Below are positions 43,983-52,555 of a stretch of DNA of 64,000 bases, piece by piece (within the stretch, counting starts at the first letter, position 1; every line of letters starts with the position of its first letter). The stretch lies in the NCBI RefSeq assembly GCF_050389805.1, contig NZ_CP130945.1:3968001-4032000 (forward strand), read 5' to 3'. Made by a program: the position numbers and the translations under genes. The stretch comes from Bacillus_BD sp050389805. GTDB lineage: Bacteria > Bacillota > Bacilli > Bacillales > Cytobacillaceae. A model generated the notes under the pieces. It had not been told where the DNA came from and made no database searches. It worked only from the letters and a program-made list of their open reading frames with translations.

Positions 43983-45515
43983 TTAGTTTACTAACTCTGA
44001 TTGAGCATTTTCTTTTAAATAAATCACTCGATTAATGGCATTTAAGTACGCTTTTGCAGATGCTTCAATGACATCTTGAGCAAGACCACGCCCACTTGTT
44101 TCCAAGTTGGAACAGCGGAGTTTTACAAATACTTGCGCAAGAGCATCACGTCCCCCGCCAACAGATTGAATCCGATAATCTAATAATGTTACAGATTCAT
44201 CTACCATTTGTTCTAATGTATTATAAACGGCTTCAACGCTCCCTTTACCCGTTCCAGTTTTCGTAATTTCTTCACCATTACTAGTTAAGGTAATCGTTGC
44301 AGAATGCTCACTCTCATTGCTTTGAACCGCTACATTCACTAATTGATAGTACTGGTCATCTTTAGAAATTTTGTTTTCTAACACAAGTGCAACTAAATCA
44401 TCGTCTGTCATTTCTTTCTTGCGGTCAGCAAGATCTTTAAAAGCAGAGAATAATTCATTTACTTCTTCATCTTCAACAACAAATCCAATTTCTTCTAAAC
44501 GATTTTTAAAAGCATGTCGTCCTGAATGTTTTCCAAGAACTAGGTTGTTCGAAGAAGCTCCAACTAATTCAGGAGAAATAATTTCGTACGTTGACTTTTC
44601 TTTTAAGACTCCATCCTGATGGATGCCAGATTCATGAGCGAAGGCGTTCGCACCAACAACTGCTTTGTTTGCCGGGACAACCATGCCCGTTAATTTGCTT
44701 ACAACGGTACTAGTTCTGCTAATTTCTTGTAGGTTTAAACGTGTTTCTGCTTTGTAATAATCATTTCGAATACGTAGCGCTAGTGCCACTTCTTCTAATG
44801 CTGTATTACCCGCTCTTTCTCCAATACCATTGATGGTACCTTCTACTTGAGTGGCCCCATTTTCAATAGCTGCTAAAGAGTTTGCAACTGCCATCCCTAA
44901 GTCATCATGACAGTGTGTGGAAAGATCTACTTTATCAATAGATGGAACATTTTCTTTTAAGTATTTAAAAATTTGACCATAATCGTATGGAGTTCCATAT
45001 CCTACTGTATCTGGGATGTTAATCACATGAGCTCCTGCTTGAATAACCTCTTCAACAATTTGAGCTAAAAAGTCTAATTCTGTTCGACTTGCATCTTCTG
45101 CAGACCATTGAATAACAGGAAACTTTGCTGCTGCATATTTAACGGCAGCCACAGAATTTTCGATAACCTGTTCTTTTGTCATTTTTAACTTGTATTCACG
45201 GTGAATCGGAGAAGTAGCCAAGAAAATATGAAGTCTTGGATTAACCCCTTCCTTTAATGATTCCCATGCAATATCCATGTCTTTTTGTGTACAACGAGCA
45301 AGACCTGTTACTGTACTGTTTTTGATCGTTTGAGCAATTTTACGGACAGAGTCAGCATCACCTTTTGAGGCGGCTGGGAAGCCCGCCTCAATGATGTCTA
45401 CATTTAAACGTTCAAGTTGTTTAGCAATTTCTAGTTTTTCAGAAAAATTAAGATTGACGCCTGGAGTTTGTTCCCCATCTCGAAGTGTCGTATCATAGAT
45501 CTTAATTTTTTGCAC
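43983..45515 (-). CDS. leuA: 2-isopropylmalate synthase
   Basis: The 510-aa protein has a TIM-barrel catalytic domain with 'DTTLRDGEQTPGVN', the metal-binding HxH in 'LSTHCHDDLG' and 'GIGERAGNTALEEV'. A C-terminal leucine-feedback regulatory domain follows ('SVGGGRDALAQVFV'). It condenses acetyl-CoA with 2-ketoisovalerate. The start is GTG and overlaps the ilvC 3' end by 14 bp, which suggests translational coupling. Confidence 0.98.
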   Translation of the reverse strand: MQKIKIYDTTLRDGEQTPGVNLNFSEKLEIAKQLERLNVDIIEAGFPAASKGDADSVRKIAQTIKNSTVTGLARCTQKDMDIAWESLKEGVNPRLHIFLATSPIHREYKLKMTKEQVIENSVAAVKYAAAKFPVIQWSAEDASRTELDFLAQIVEEVIQAGAHVINIPDTVGYGTPYDYGQIFKYLKENVPSIDKVDLSTHCHDDLGMAVANSLAAIENGATQVEGTINGIGERAGNTALEEVALALRIRNDYYKAETRLNLQEISRTSTVVSKLTGMVVPANKAVVGANAFAHESGIHQDGVLKEKSTYEIISPELVGASSNNLVLGKHSGRHAFKNRLEEIGFVVEDEEVNELFSAFKDLADRKKEMTDDDLVALVLENKISKDDQYYQLVNVAVQSNESEHSATITLTSNGEEITKTGTGKGSVEAVYNTLEQMVDESVTLLDYRIQSVGGGRDALAQVFVKLRCSNLETSGRGLAQDVIEASAKAYLNAINRVIYLKENAQSELVN

Positions 45516-46524
45516 TACCCACCACTTCTTTCTGTTTAGCGTCGTTTACGAATGGCATCATTTTTCTTAGTTCACGACCAACTACTTCAATTTGGTGTTG
45601 GTTTTCACGATTTTTAATTGCTGTATACTTTGGACGATTTGCTTGGTTCTCTAGGATCCAGCCTTTTGCAAACTCACCTGTTTGAATATCTTTAAGAACT
45701 TCTTTCATTGTTTCCTTCACTTTTGCATCAACTACACGTGGACCGCTTACGAAGTCTCCCCATTCTGCTGTATCAGAAATAGAATAACGCATGTTTTCCA
45801 TTCCTCCTTCGTAAATCAAGTCAACGATTAATTTCATTTCGTGTAAACATTCGAAGTAAGCAACTTCTGGTTGATATCCAGCTTCTACTAGAGTTTCAAA
45901 ACCAGCTTTAATTAGAGATGTTAAACCTCCACAAAGAACTGCTTGCTCACCGAATAGATCTGTTTCAGTTTCCTCTTGGAATGTCGTTTCAATTGCTCCA
46001 GCACGTAATGAACCGATTGCTTGTGCGTATGCTAAAGCTAATTCTTTTGCGTTTCCTGAATTATCTTGGTAAATAGCGAAAATTGCTGGTACACCAGCAC
46101 CTTCAGTGTAAGTTCTTCTTACTAAGTGTCCTGGACCCTTAGGTGCTACTAATAGAACATCACTATTTGCAGGTGGTACGATTTGGCTAAAGTGGATGTT
46201 GAAACCATGAGCGAACATTAATGCTTGACCGTTTAGGTTTGGTTCAATTTCTTCTTTATAAACTTTAGCTTGTTGTTCGTCTGGTAAAAGGATCATCACT
46301 ACATCAGCTTTTTTCGTTGCTTCACCAACTGAAAATACTTCAAAACCAGCTTCTACTGCACGATCCCAAGAACGACCTTTACGAAGACCGATAATAACAT
46401 TTACTCCGCTTTCTTTCATATTTAAAGAGTGAGCATGACCTTGTGAGCCATATCCAATCACTGCTACTGTTTTTCCATTTAAGAATTCTGCATTTGCATC
46501 TCCGTTATAGTACATTTTTGCCAT
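45502..46524 (-). CDS. ilvC: Ketol-acid reductoisomerase (class I)
   Basis: The 340-aa protein has the NADPH-binding 'AVIGYGSQGHAHSLNMK' and the short class I C-terminal knotted domain ('FGEQAVLCGGLTSLI', 'CLHEMKLIVDLIYEGG'). It carries out the isomerisation/reduction step common to valine, leucine and isoleucine synthesis. AGAGAGGGAG precedes the ATG. Confidence 0.98.
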   Translation of the reverse strand: MAKMYYNGDANAEFLNGKTVAVIGYGSQGHAHSLNMKESGVNVIIGLRKGRSWDRAVEAGFEVFSVGEATKKADVVMILLPDEQQAKVYKEEIEPNLNGQALMFAHGFNIHFSQIVPPANSDVLLVAPKGPGHLVRRTYTEGAGVPAIFAIYQDNSGNAKELALAYAQAIGSLRAGAIETTFQEETETDLFGEQAVLCGGLTSLIKAGFETLVEAGYQPEVAYFECLHEMKLIVDLIYEGGMENMRYSISDTAEWGDFVSGPRVVDAKVKETMKEVLKDIQTGEFAKGWILENQANRPKYTAIKNRENQHQIEVVGRELRKMMPFVNDAKQKEVVGSAKN

Positions 46525-46639
46525 TTTAAAAAACTCCCTCTCTGATCATCATTTATAGTTTTATTATTTTTTTATTATTAATATTATTTCTTATTAATAC
46601 CTACTTATCTTTTCCAAATAGTTAATAAGAAACAATTGA

Positions 46640-47155
46640 TTAAACAATGTTAAGTTTCTTTTTCCCTTGTAATTGCATACCCCTTGGAAATGCAGTTGTA
46701 CCTGTTCTAGCCATTTCCTTGATGCCAAATGGTTTGACAAGTTCAATAAAGGCCTCGATTTTTTCTGTTTCACCAGTAATTTGAATCACAATGCTATCTT
46801 TACTTACATCGATGATTGATGCACGGAATGGTTCAATAAGCGAATAGATTTCATGTCTTGTGTTTGGTAATGTTTGAACCTTTATCAATGCCAATTCACG
46901 TGAAACAATCGATTGATCTGTAATATCAATAACTTTTAAAACATCAATTTGTTTGTTTAATTGCTTTGTAATTTGTTCAATGATGCTTTCATTCTCTACT
47001 TCAACAACACAGGTGATTCTTGAAACCCCTTCTTGTTCAGTAGGACCAACGGATATACTGTCAATATTGTAATTTCTTTTTGAAAATAAATTAGTGATAC
47101 GGTTTAGTACTCCAGGTTGATTAAGAACAGTTAAACTAATGATTCGTTTAATCAT
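46640..47155 (-). CDS. ilvH: Acetolactate synthase small (regulatory) subunit
   Basis: About 171 aa with an N-terminal ACT domain ('IISLTVLNQPGVLNRITNLF') and the conserved 'KRNYNIDSISVGPTE' segment, plus the ALS small-subunit C-terminal domain. It confers valine feedback on IlvB. The ATG at 47155 overlaps the ilvB end; a GTG at 47167 is an alternative start. Confidence 0.97.
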   Translation of the reverse strand: MIKRIISLTVLNQPGVLNRITNLFSKRNYNIDSISVGPTEQEGVSRITCVVEVENESIIEQITKQLNKQIDVLKVIDITDQSIVSRELALIKVQTLPNTRHEIYSLIEPFRASIIDVSKDSIVIQITGETEKIEAFIELVKPFGIKEMARTGTTAFPRGMQLQGKKKLNIV

Positions 47156-48875
47156 TTGGTTTGACACCTACCATTTCATGTAGTCCTTTTCCTGCTGCAA
47201 TCATTGGATAGACACATTCTTTAGGTTCTACTCTAAAATCCAATAGGACTGGTTCATTATTGTGTAATACTTCATTTAAAATTTTATCTGCTTCTTCGCT
47301 TGTCGTAATCGTGTAACCTTTAATTCCATACGCTTCCGCTAATTTAATGAAGTTTGGCTGACCTGGAATTAAACTGTGAGAATAACGTTCTTCATAGAAA
47401 AGTTCTTGCCATTGGCGAACCATTCCAAGTGATTGGTTGTTGATAATCACCATTTTGATTGGCAGTTTGTGTTCACTGATGATTTGAAGCTCTTGTAAAC
47501 ACATTTGGAAACCGCCATCTCCTGAAATCATCACAACTGTTTCATCAGGTGAAGCAATTTGAGCACCGATACTAGCTGGAAGTCCAAAGCCCATTGTTCC
47601 AAGTCCTCCGGATGTTACCCACTTATCAGCTTTATTAAAACGATAGAATTGCGCAGCCCACATTTGGTGCTGTCCAACATCGGTTACCACAATCGCTTCG
47701 CCGTTTGTTTTTTCGTAAATCAACTCAAAGACTTTTTGTGGCTTCAGATATTCAGAATCCTCCTTATAAAAGTAAGGATACTCTTTCTTCCAATTATTTA
47801 TTTTATTCATCCATTCTTGATGCACTGGTGGTTTACCATCTTGGTCAAATAATTGTTTTAACGCTTCTTTCGCATCCGCTACAACTGGAATGTCAGTTGA
47901 TACATTTTTCCCGATTTCAGCTGGGTCGATATCAATATGGGCTACTGTTGCATTAGGAGCAAAATGCTCTAAATTCCCTGTTAACCGATCATCAAAACGT
48001 GCACCAATATTAATTAGAAGATCCGCTTCATACATTGCCATGTTAGCAGCGTAGCATCCGTGCATTCCACCTAAACCAATGAATAGCTCATTATCAGCTG
48101 GGAATCCACCTAATCCAAGTAAAGTATGGACAACAGGGATTTTTTGCTGTTCTACATATTTTTTTAATTCTTCTGTCGCTTTCGAGTGTAGGACACCTGC
48201 ACCAGCTAAGATTACTGGTTTTTTCGCAGAGCTTACAGCCTCTGTTAATTTGCGTATTTGTAAATAATTGGGTTGAAGAGTAGGCTGATAACCAGGTAAA
48301 TTCACTTCTTCATCAACATCGTTATATTCAATCTTACCTGTTGCGATATCTTTTGGAATATCGATTAATACAGGACCTGGGCGACCAGTGGAAGCAATAT
48401 AGAATGCCTCTTTAATGATTCGAGGAATATCCTCAATGTTGCGAATTTGGTAATTATGTTTTGTAATTGGTGTTGTGATCCCTAAAACATCTGCCTCTTG
48501 GAAAGCATCTGATCCGATTAAGCTAGTTCCTACCTGCCCCGTAAAGATAACCATTGGCAGTGAATCCATCATTGCATCTGCAATACCAGTTACTACATTG
48601 GTTGCTCCTGGTCCAGATGTAACAATCACAACTCCTGGTTTACCAGTAACTCTCGCATAACCCTCTGCAGCATGAATTCCACCTTGTTCATGTCGCGGTA
48701 AAACATGACGGATCTTAGTATCATAGATCGCATCATATATAGGTAAAACAGCTCCACCCGGATATCCAAAAATAACTTCAACATTCTCACGTTCTAACGA
48801 TTTAACAAATAATTCAGCCCCACTTACCACTTTTTGTTGACTCTGACTGTCGGTAGAGGCAGTTTTCTGCAACAT
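47148..48875 (-). CDS. ilvB: Acetolactate synthase large (catalytic) subunit
   Basis: A 575-aa ThDP/FAD enzyme with the catalytic Glu in 'RHEQGGIHAAEGYAR', an FAD-binding middle domain and the ThDP motif 'VMISGDGGFQMCLQEL ... INNQSLGMV'. It forms acetolactate and acetohydroxybutyrate. The ATG at 48875 has AGGAGG ten bases upstream. The frame stays open to 48929, but those codons come from a dispersed repeat in the leader and are not part of the protein. Confidence 0.97.
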   Translation of the reverse strand: MLQKTASTDSQSQQKVVSGAELFVKSLERENVEVIFGYPGGAVLPIYDAIYDTKIRHVLPRHEQGGIHAAEGYARVTGKPGVVIVTSGPGATNVVTGIADAMMDSLPMVIFTGQVGTSLIGSDAFQEADVLGITTPITKHNYQIRNIEDIPRIIKEAFYIASTGRPGPVLIDIPKDIATGKIEYNDVDEEVNLPGYQPTLQPNYLQIRKLTEAVSSAKKPVILAGAGVLHSKATEELKKYVEQQKIPVVHTLLGLGGFPADNELFIGLGGMHGCYAANMAMYEADLLINIGARFDDRLTGNLEHFAPNATVAHIDIDPAEIGKNVSTDIPVVADAKEALKQLFDQDGKPPVHQEWMNKINNWKKEYPYFYKEDSEYLKPQKVFELIYEKTNGEAIVVTDVGQHQMWAAQFYRFNKADKWVTSGGLGTMGFGLPASIGAQIASPDETVVMISGDGGFQMCLQELQIISEHKLPIKMVIINNQSLGMVRQWQELFYEERYSHSLIPGQPNFIKLAEAYGIKGYTITTSEEADKILNEVLHNNEPVLLDFRVEPKECVYPMIAAGKGLHEMVGVKPND

Positions 48876-48902
48876 ATGGATTATACCTCCTCTTATTTTG
48901 AA

Positions 48903-48966
48903 ATGCGCAAGCGCCTTGCTCATCCCCAAATTTCAAAAGACGAGCGGGTTAGGCGCTGAAGCTAGC
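48903..48966. repeat. Dispersed intergenic repeat (AGCGCC...GGCGCT type), short copy in the ilv leader
   Basis: The copy has the same ends as the element at 21392-21700 (GCAAGCGCCTTG and TTAGGCGCTGAAGCTAG). On the minus strand AGCGCC pairs with GGCGCT and an inner GCTCGTC with GATGAGC, giving a strong hairpin between the T-box terminator and the ilvB ribosome binding site. Confidence 0.6.
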
Positions 48967-48971
48967 CAATA

Positions 48972-49280
48972 ATAAAATATAAAAAGCCCCTTCATCCCTA
49001 ATCTGCCAATATATGGCAAAGGGATGAAAAGGCTTTGAGAACCATTCCACGGTACCACCCTCGTTTACGCAATAAAGCGTACACTCAAGAACAACAAATT
49101 GTTGTTCGCTTTTAGTAACGGGTGGCGTACACCCGGCTTATCCTAATAAACAACTATTGTTTTTCAGATAAACATTCAGAGGTGAGTTCATTTAATACGC
49201 GATTCACCGGCTCCCAGCTCCCCCGGCTCTCTTGGCAATCTAACGTAAAAAATTACTTGTCCTCATCATCACTTTTTCTT
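48972..49280 (-). promoter_or_regulatory. T-box riboswitch of the ilv-leu operon (specifier CTC, Leu)
   Basis: The minus strand carries GAGGGTGGTACCGTGG (49062-49047), a T-box with one departure from the usual GCG. A long terminator hairpin follows (arms 48982-48997 and 49021-49036) ending TTTTTATATTTT. Upstream stem I has GAACTCACC with the probable specifier CTC at 49186-49184, a leucine codon. Uncharged tRNA-Leu would permit transcription of ilvBHC-leuABCD. Confidence 0.93.
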
Positions 49281-49319
49281 AATCATTAGTATATGTCCAA
49301 AAAGAATAATAATGATTTA

Positions 49320-49334
49320 AATTTTCAATCAAAT
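49320..49334. promoter_or_regulatory. Possible CodY box in the ilv leader
   Basis: AATTTTCAATCAAAT matches the CodY consensus (AATTTTCWGAAAATT) at 11 of 15 positions. It lies between the predicted transcription start and the T-box. CodY represses ilv-leu in B. subtilis. In such AT-rich sequence the match could be chance. Confidence 0.3.
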
Positions 49335-49403
49335 AAGTTTAAATGTAAACTTAATCAAGCAATTATTCTTTCTGAAAGAATGATTAACTTGTTTGTTGAA
49401 ATT

Positions 49404-49432
49404 ATCTTACGCTGAATTTGCAATTGAGTCAA
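49404..49432 (-). promoter_or_regulatory. Sigma-A promoter of the ilv-leu operon
   Basis: TTGACT (49432-49427) and TAAGAT (49409-49404) are separated by 17 bases. It is positioned to start the T-box leader. From here to 49599 there is only an ACCGTTT/AAACGGT inverted repeat (49514-49552) of unknown meaning. Confidence 0.75.
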
Positions 49433-49599
49433 GAGCAATCCGAAGAATTATTTAAAATTAACAGAAATCACACAATCTTGTATTCGGTTACAACTTGGTC
49501 TAATCAATGTTTGACCGTTTAAATTTTTTTTAAAATATGGGTTTCAAACGGTTAAAAGAATCAATGATCAAAAAGATTTCACCAGAATGTCTAAAACGC

Positions 49600-49632
49600 A
49601 AAAAAATAACTCATCTTCTAGAAAGATGAGTT
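49600..49632 (-). terminator. Terminator after tRNA-Arg
   Basis: ACTCATCTT / AAGATGAGT (49609-49617 with 49623-49631) is followed on the minus strand by TATTTTTTT. Confidence 0.88.
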
Positions 49633-49676
49633 TTATTTATTATCGGTAGTAGTTATGTATTTCATTGGTATATAGA

Positions 49677-49753
49677 TGGCGTCCCAGGAGAGATTCGAAC
49701 TCCCGACCGTACGCTTAGAAGGCGTATGCTCTATCCAGCTGAGCTACTGGGAC
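49677..49753 (-). tRNA. tRNA-Arg (anticodon TCT)
   Basis: The cloverleaf reads GTCCCAG...CTGGGAC for the acceptor stem, AGCTCAGCTGGATAGAGC for the D arm and a CTTCTAAG anticodon loop with TCT. The GGGAGTTCGAATCTCTC T arm follows and the CCA end is encoded. Anticodon TCT decodes AGA/AGG arginine codons. It stands alone with its own promoter and terminator. Confidence 0.97.
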
Positions 49754-49777
49754 AATATTTTTTCAAGGACATTTTTT

Positions 49778-49806
49778 ATTATATTAACTTTAAGATAGAA
49801 TGTCAA
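49778..49806 (-). promoter_or_regulatory. Consensus promoter of tRNA-Arg
   Basis: Perfect TTGACA (49806-49801) and TATAAT (49783-49778) are separated by exactly 17 bases. The -10 is about 25 bases before the tRNA 5' end. Confidence 0.93.
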
Positions 49807-49841
49807 CCATTTTTTAAATTTTTTTCTAGAATAGATTATTT

Positions 49842-49873
49842 CCCTTTCTCTACCGCGAATCAGTAGAGAAAGG
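49842..49873 (-). terminator. Hairpin at the end of ysnB, probable weak terminator
   Basis: The 11-bp stem CCTTTCTCTAC / GTAGAGAAAGG spans the ysnB stop. The following sequence is A-rich and not a T-run, so termination may be inefficient. Confidence 0.5.
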
Positions 49874-50369
49874 TTTGTGCTAGCTCTTTTAGTTCTCCCT
49901 TATCCACATCATAAACATGTAGATCATAGGACTTTTCCATTATCTCTAAAATCACATACGTTCTTTCCATTCTTCCGCGTGGCAGCCGAATACTTCCAGG
50001 GTTAATCAATAAAATTCCCCGATCCATTTCCGCACCTAAATAGTGGGAATGACCAAAACAAACAATATCAGCTCCCACTTCTCTTGCTTTATAGGAGATT
50101 TTCATAAGGTTGGACTTCACGGAATACTTGTGACCATGCGTAATAAAAATCATCTTATCCCCTGCTTTTTTTACAAGATCTTCAGTGTAACGCTCATCAA
50201 AATCACAATTTCCTGCAACGACTACATATTTTTTCAATGCAGGGTGATCTGGGGGTAATTCAGAATCCCCACAGTGAATAAATAAATCTACATCATTTTG
50301 ATGCTTTTCCACGATTTTTTCAAGTTCACTTGTTAATCCATGACTATCACTAACAAAAAGTACCTTCAC
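49860..50369 (-). CDS. ysnB: YsnB, MJ0936-type metallophosphoesterase
   Basis: A 169-aa calcineurin-like phosphodiesterase with the full metal-site series: 'SDSHG', 'HCGDSE', 'VAGNCD', 'THGH' and 'FGHSH'. The substrate is unknown. The start is set at the GTG at 50369, with AAAGGA upstream, giving the family start 'MKVLFVSDSHG'. The frame open to a TTG at 50396 includes the binding site itself. It is 33 bp downstream of rdgB, the gene pair order of B. subtilis. Confidence 0.92.
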   Translation of the reverse strand: MKVLFVSDSHGLTSELEKIVEKHQNDVDLFIHCGDSELPPDHPALKKYVVVAGNCDFDERYTEDLVKKAGDKMIFITHGHKYSVKSNLMKISYKAREVGADIVCFGHSHYLGAEMDRGILLINPGSIRLPRGRMERTYVILEIMEKSYDLHVYDVDKGELKELAQTFLY

Positions 50370-50401
50370 TTTTGATATCCTTTCTAGAGAGCTCAACTCT
50401 A

Positions 50402-51004
50402 TTATGATCTATGAAAAAACTCAGTTAATTGATCCTCAAGTTTTTTCATAGCTGACGCCCGATGACTAATTGTATTCTTTTCTTCTGGCGTTAACTCAGC
50501 CATTGATTTTCCCATTGAGGTAACAAAAAAGATGGGATCATAGCCAAAGCCGTTTGTGCCCTTTCCTTCAAAGAGAATCGACCCCTCACAAATTCCATTG
50601 ACGGTAATGGTTGGCTTTCCTGGTTGTGCTACAGCGATTGCACAATAAAACTGGGCTCCTCGGTCCTTTTCTGGGACATTTGCCAATTCTTTTAATACCT
50701 TTTCATTATTAGCCTCATCATTCTTTTCCTCGCCAGCATATCGAGCAGAATATACTCCAGGTCGACCATCAAGTGCATCAATCATCACACCTGAATCGTC
50801 TGCGATGACCATCTCATTAAACTTTTTACTAATCGCTTCCGCTTTTAAAATGGCATTTTCCTCAAAGGTTTCACCTGTTTCTTCCACATCCTCAATTTTT
50901 GGAAAATCTAATAAAGTCTTAACCTTTACTCCATATGGCTGGAATATTTGTTCAAAGTCTTTCGCCTTGCCGGCATTTTTCGTTGCAATGATTATATTTT
51001 CCAT
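50402..51004 (-). CDS. rdgB: XTP/dITP pyrophosphatase (RdgB/HAM1 family, YsnA)
   Basis: The 200-aa protein opens 'MENIIIATKNAGKAKDFEQI', with 'VIADDSGVMIDALDGRPGVYSARYAG' and 'FGYDPIF' as further family blocks. It removes deaminated purine nucleotides (XTP, dITP) from the pool. In B. subtilis rph precedes it; here gerM does, across a 170-bp gap holding a terminator. Confidence 0.97.
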   Translation of the reverse strand: MENIIIATKNAGKAKDFEQIFQPYGVKVKTLLDFPKIEDVEETGETFEENAILKAEAISKKFNEMVIADDSGVMIDALDGRPGVYSARYAGEEKNDEANNEKVLKELANVPEKDRGAQFYCAIAVAQPGKPTITVNGICEGSILFEGKGTNGFGYDPIFFVTSMGKSMAELTPEEKNTISHRASAMKKLEDQLTEFFHRS

Positions 51005-51100
51005 GTTGAAACCCCTTTGTAAAGATAGATATCAATGAACACTGGCTAAAAGCGCCACGTCCGTATGCCTTCGCCTGGGTGACCCACATCCTGTGGGTCT

Positions 51101-51137
51101 AAAAAGAACAAGAGTCGGCATCACAGCCCACTCTTTC
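51101..51137 (-). terminator. Terminator after gerM
   Basis: AAAGAGT-GGC / GCC-ACTCTT on the minus strand is followed by GTTCTTTTTAG. A second hairpin (ACCCACA/TGTGGGT, about 51082-51098) lies just downstream. Confidence 0.68.
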
Positions 51138-51173
51138 ATTACATTCTTTATTTAGTATAACAAAAATATTCTT

Positions 51174-52244
51174 TTAAAAACTACCTGTATTTACTTTTTC
51201 TGGTCGACTAACAGGCTCAGTTAGTTTTTTACCGTCCTCATCTAAAAGTTCAGCTTTACCGTTTACCGTTACCGCTACACTTTCAATACCAGGTTGTTCA
51301 GTTAGAGAGAGAACAAGTGTATTTAGGACATGTTCTGAAATCATTTTTTCTTCAAAGCTATTATAAATCGATTCATTGAAGTTAAGGGTTACAAGACCGT
51401 CTTCTACTTTTGCTTTATCTAGTAGCTTCACTTCTGGTCTAAATTCGTTTAATAGATTTGAAAACATTCCAGGTCCGTCTACAAGTTCATTCACTGCTGC
51501 TGTAATATTGTCTTCTACTTCATTGCTTACACGCTTTGTGACCGGAACATAATAGTAGTTGTCCTTATCGCCACCAACGAAGTAAACTGTTAAAGGTTTT
51601 GTATTCATCACATCCGCTACACTGGATGTCTCTAGGTTAATACCATCGTTTCTTGATAATTCATATCCAATCGGTGTTCCATTTACCGGCATTTCTTCGA
51701 TTGGATGCCCATTCAATTGTAATTTTACTTTTTCGATCCCATCAAATTGAGTTAATGTCCATGTAATAGACTGAAGAATTTTCATTTCCTCTTCTGCTTG
51801 ATACTCTTTAAATTCATTTGAGAAATCAACCGTCGCCACTTTATCCTTTACGTTTACACTCACCTTTGTATCTGCCGGAATAACCGCTTGGAATCCATTA
51901 GGCAGCATTTCTGTCACAGGTCCATTTTTGACAAGGTACTGCAGCGCTTGAGTTGCCACTGAATCCGTTTTTGGCAAATCCAATGTTTGTGGAACGACAT
52001 AACCGTTTTTATCAATGAGATAAAGTTCTGTTTTAATGGTTTCTTCGACAGCTTTATCTTCTGACACTTCTTGTTCAGCAGCTTGTTCAGTAACTTCAAT
52101 TTCTTCGTCTGTATATGTGACCTCTTGAGGTGGGTCAATTTCAACTGCTTTTTCTTCTCCACCTAAAAGCCCGCATCCTGACAAAAATAAAGCTGTTCCT
52201 ACAACACCTGATGCTAACGTCATCTTATATTTAGACTTAGGCAT
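51174..52244 (-). CDS. gerM: GerM, spore germination/sporulation lipoprotein with two GerMN domains
   Basis: About 356 aa with a signal peptide and lipobox 'LFLSGCGLLGG' (Cys about 24). An acidic linker is followed by two GerMN domains at about 85-195 and 230-340 ('VATVDFSNEFKEY' and 'VTLNFNESIY' are their matching strands). B. subtilis GerM is needed for efficient sporulation and germination and helps build the mother-cell/forespore ring complex. The ATG at 52244 has GGGGGG seven bases upstream. Confidence 0.93.
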   Translation of the reverse strand: MPKSKYKMTLASGVVGTALFLSGCGLLGGEEKAVEIDPPQEVTYTDEEIEVTEQAAEQEVSEDKAVEETIKTELYLIDKNGYVVPQTLDLPKTDSVATQALQYLVKNGPVTEMLPNGFQAVIPADTKVSVNVKDKVATVDFSNEFKEYQAEEEMKILQSITWTLTQFDGIEKVKLQLNGHPIEEMPVNGTPIGYELSRNDGINLETSSVADVMNTKPLTVYFVGGDKDNYYYVPVTKRVSNEVEDNITAAVNELVDGPGMFSNLLNEFRPEVKLLDKAKVEDGLVTLNFNESIYNSFEEKMISEHVLNTLVLSLTEQPGIESVAVTVNGKAELLDEDGKKLTEPVSRPEKVNTGSF

Positions 52245-52523
52245 TACAATTCCCCCCAAAGACAGTTTGTACTACATATATACGAGCTTTTTTGAAAATT
52301 AGACCGTCTTTGAGAAAAAAATTAATACAAGTATTGAAAAGCGAGAGTGCCTTGAGCTTAAGAAACTCTTGATTGTTAATTTCCGTTTTAGCCATTTCGT
52401 TTTCAGTTCGGTTATGTCTGAAACACCTTGATCCTTCGTGCCTTAGTCTGTCTTTTTTTCCAGCAGAAGTCTTTGTTCCTTCTACTCCCATTAACAGTGC
52501 TCCAAAATCATTAACACAGACTA

Positions 52524-52555
52524 ACAAAAAAACCTCATGAATCACTTTGAGGTTC
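52524..52555 (-). terminator. Terminator of racE, overlapping its 3' end
   Basis: AACCTCA / TGAGGTT forms the stem with a T-run of eight on the minus strand. The 5' arm is inside the last racE codons. The following 52245-52523 holds no gene I can support; the rph expected nearby in Bacillus is not present. Confidence 0.82.

Noticed and set aside
48876..48929. N-terminal extension of IlvB by 18 residues
   Set aside because: The codons lie in a dispersed repeat and lack a ribosome binding site, whereas the ATG at 48875 has AGGAGG and matches the family start.
49514..49552. ACCGTTT/AAACGGT inverted repeat as an operator or terminator
   Set aside because: The arms are short, the loop long and A/T-only, and there is no T-run; chance is likely in this AT-rich spacer.
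52237..52545. Open frame of about 100 codons between gerM and racE on the minus strand
   Set aside because: It runs through the racE terminator, overlaps both neighbours, has no ribosome binding site and a composition unlike the surrounding proteins.
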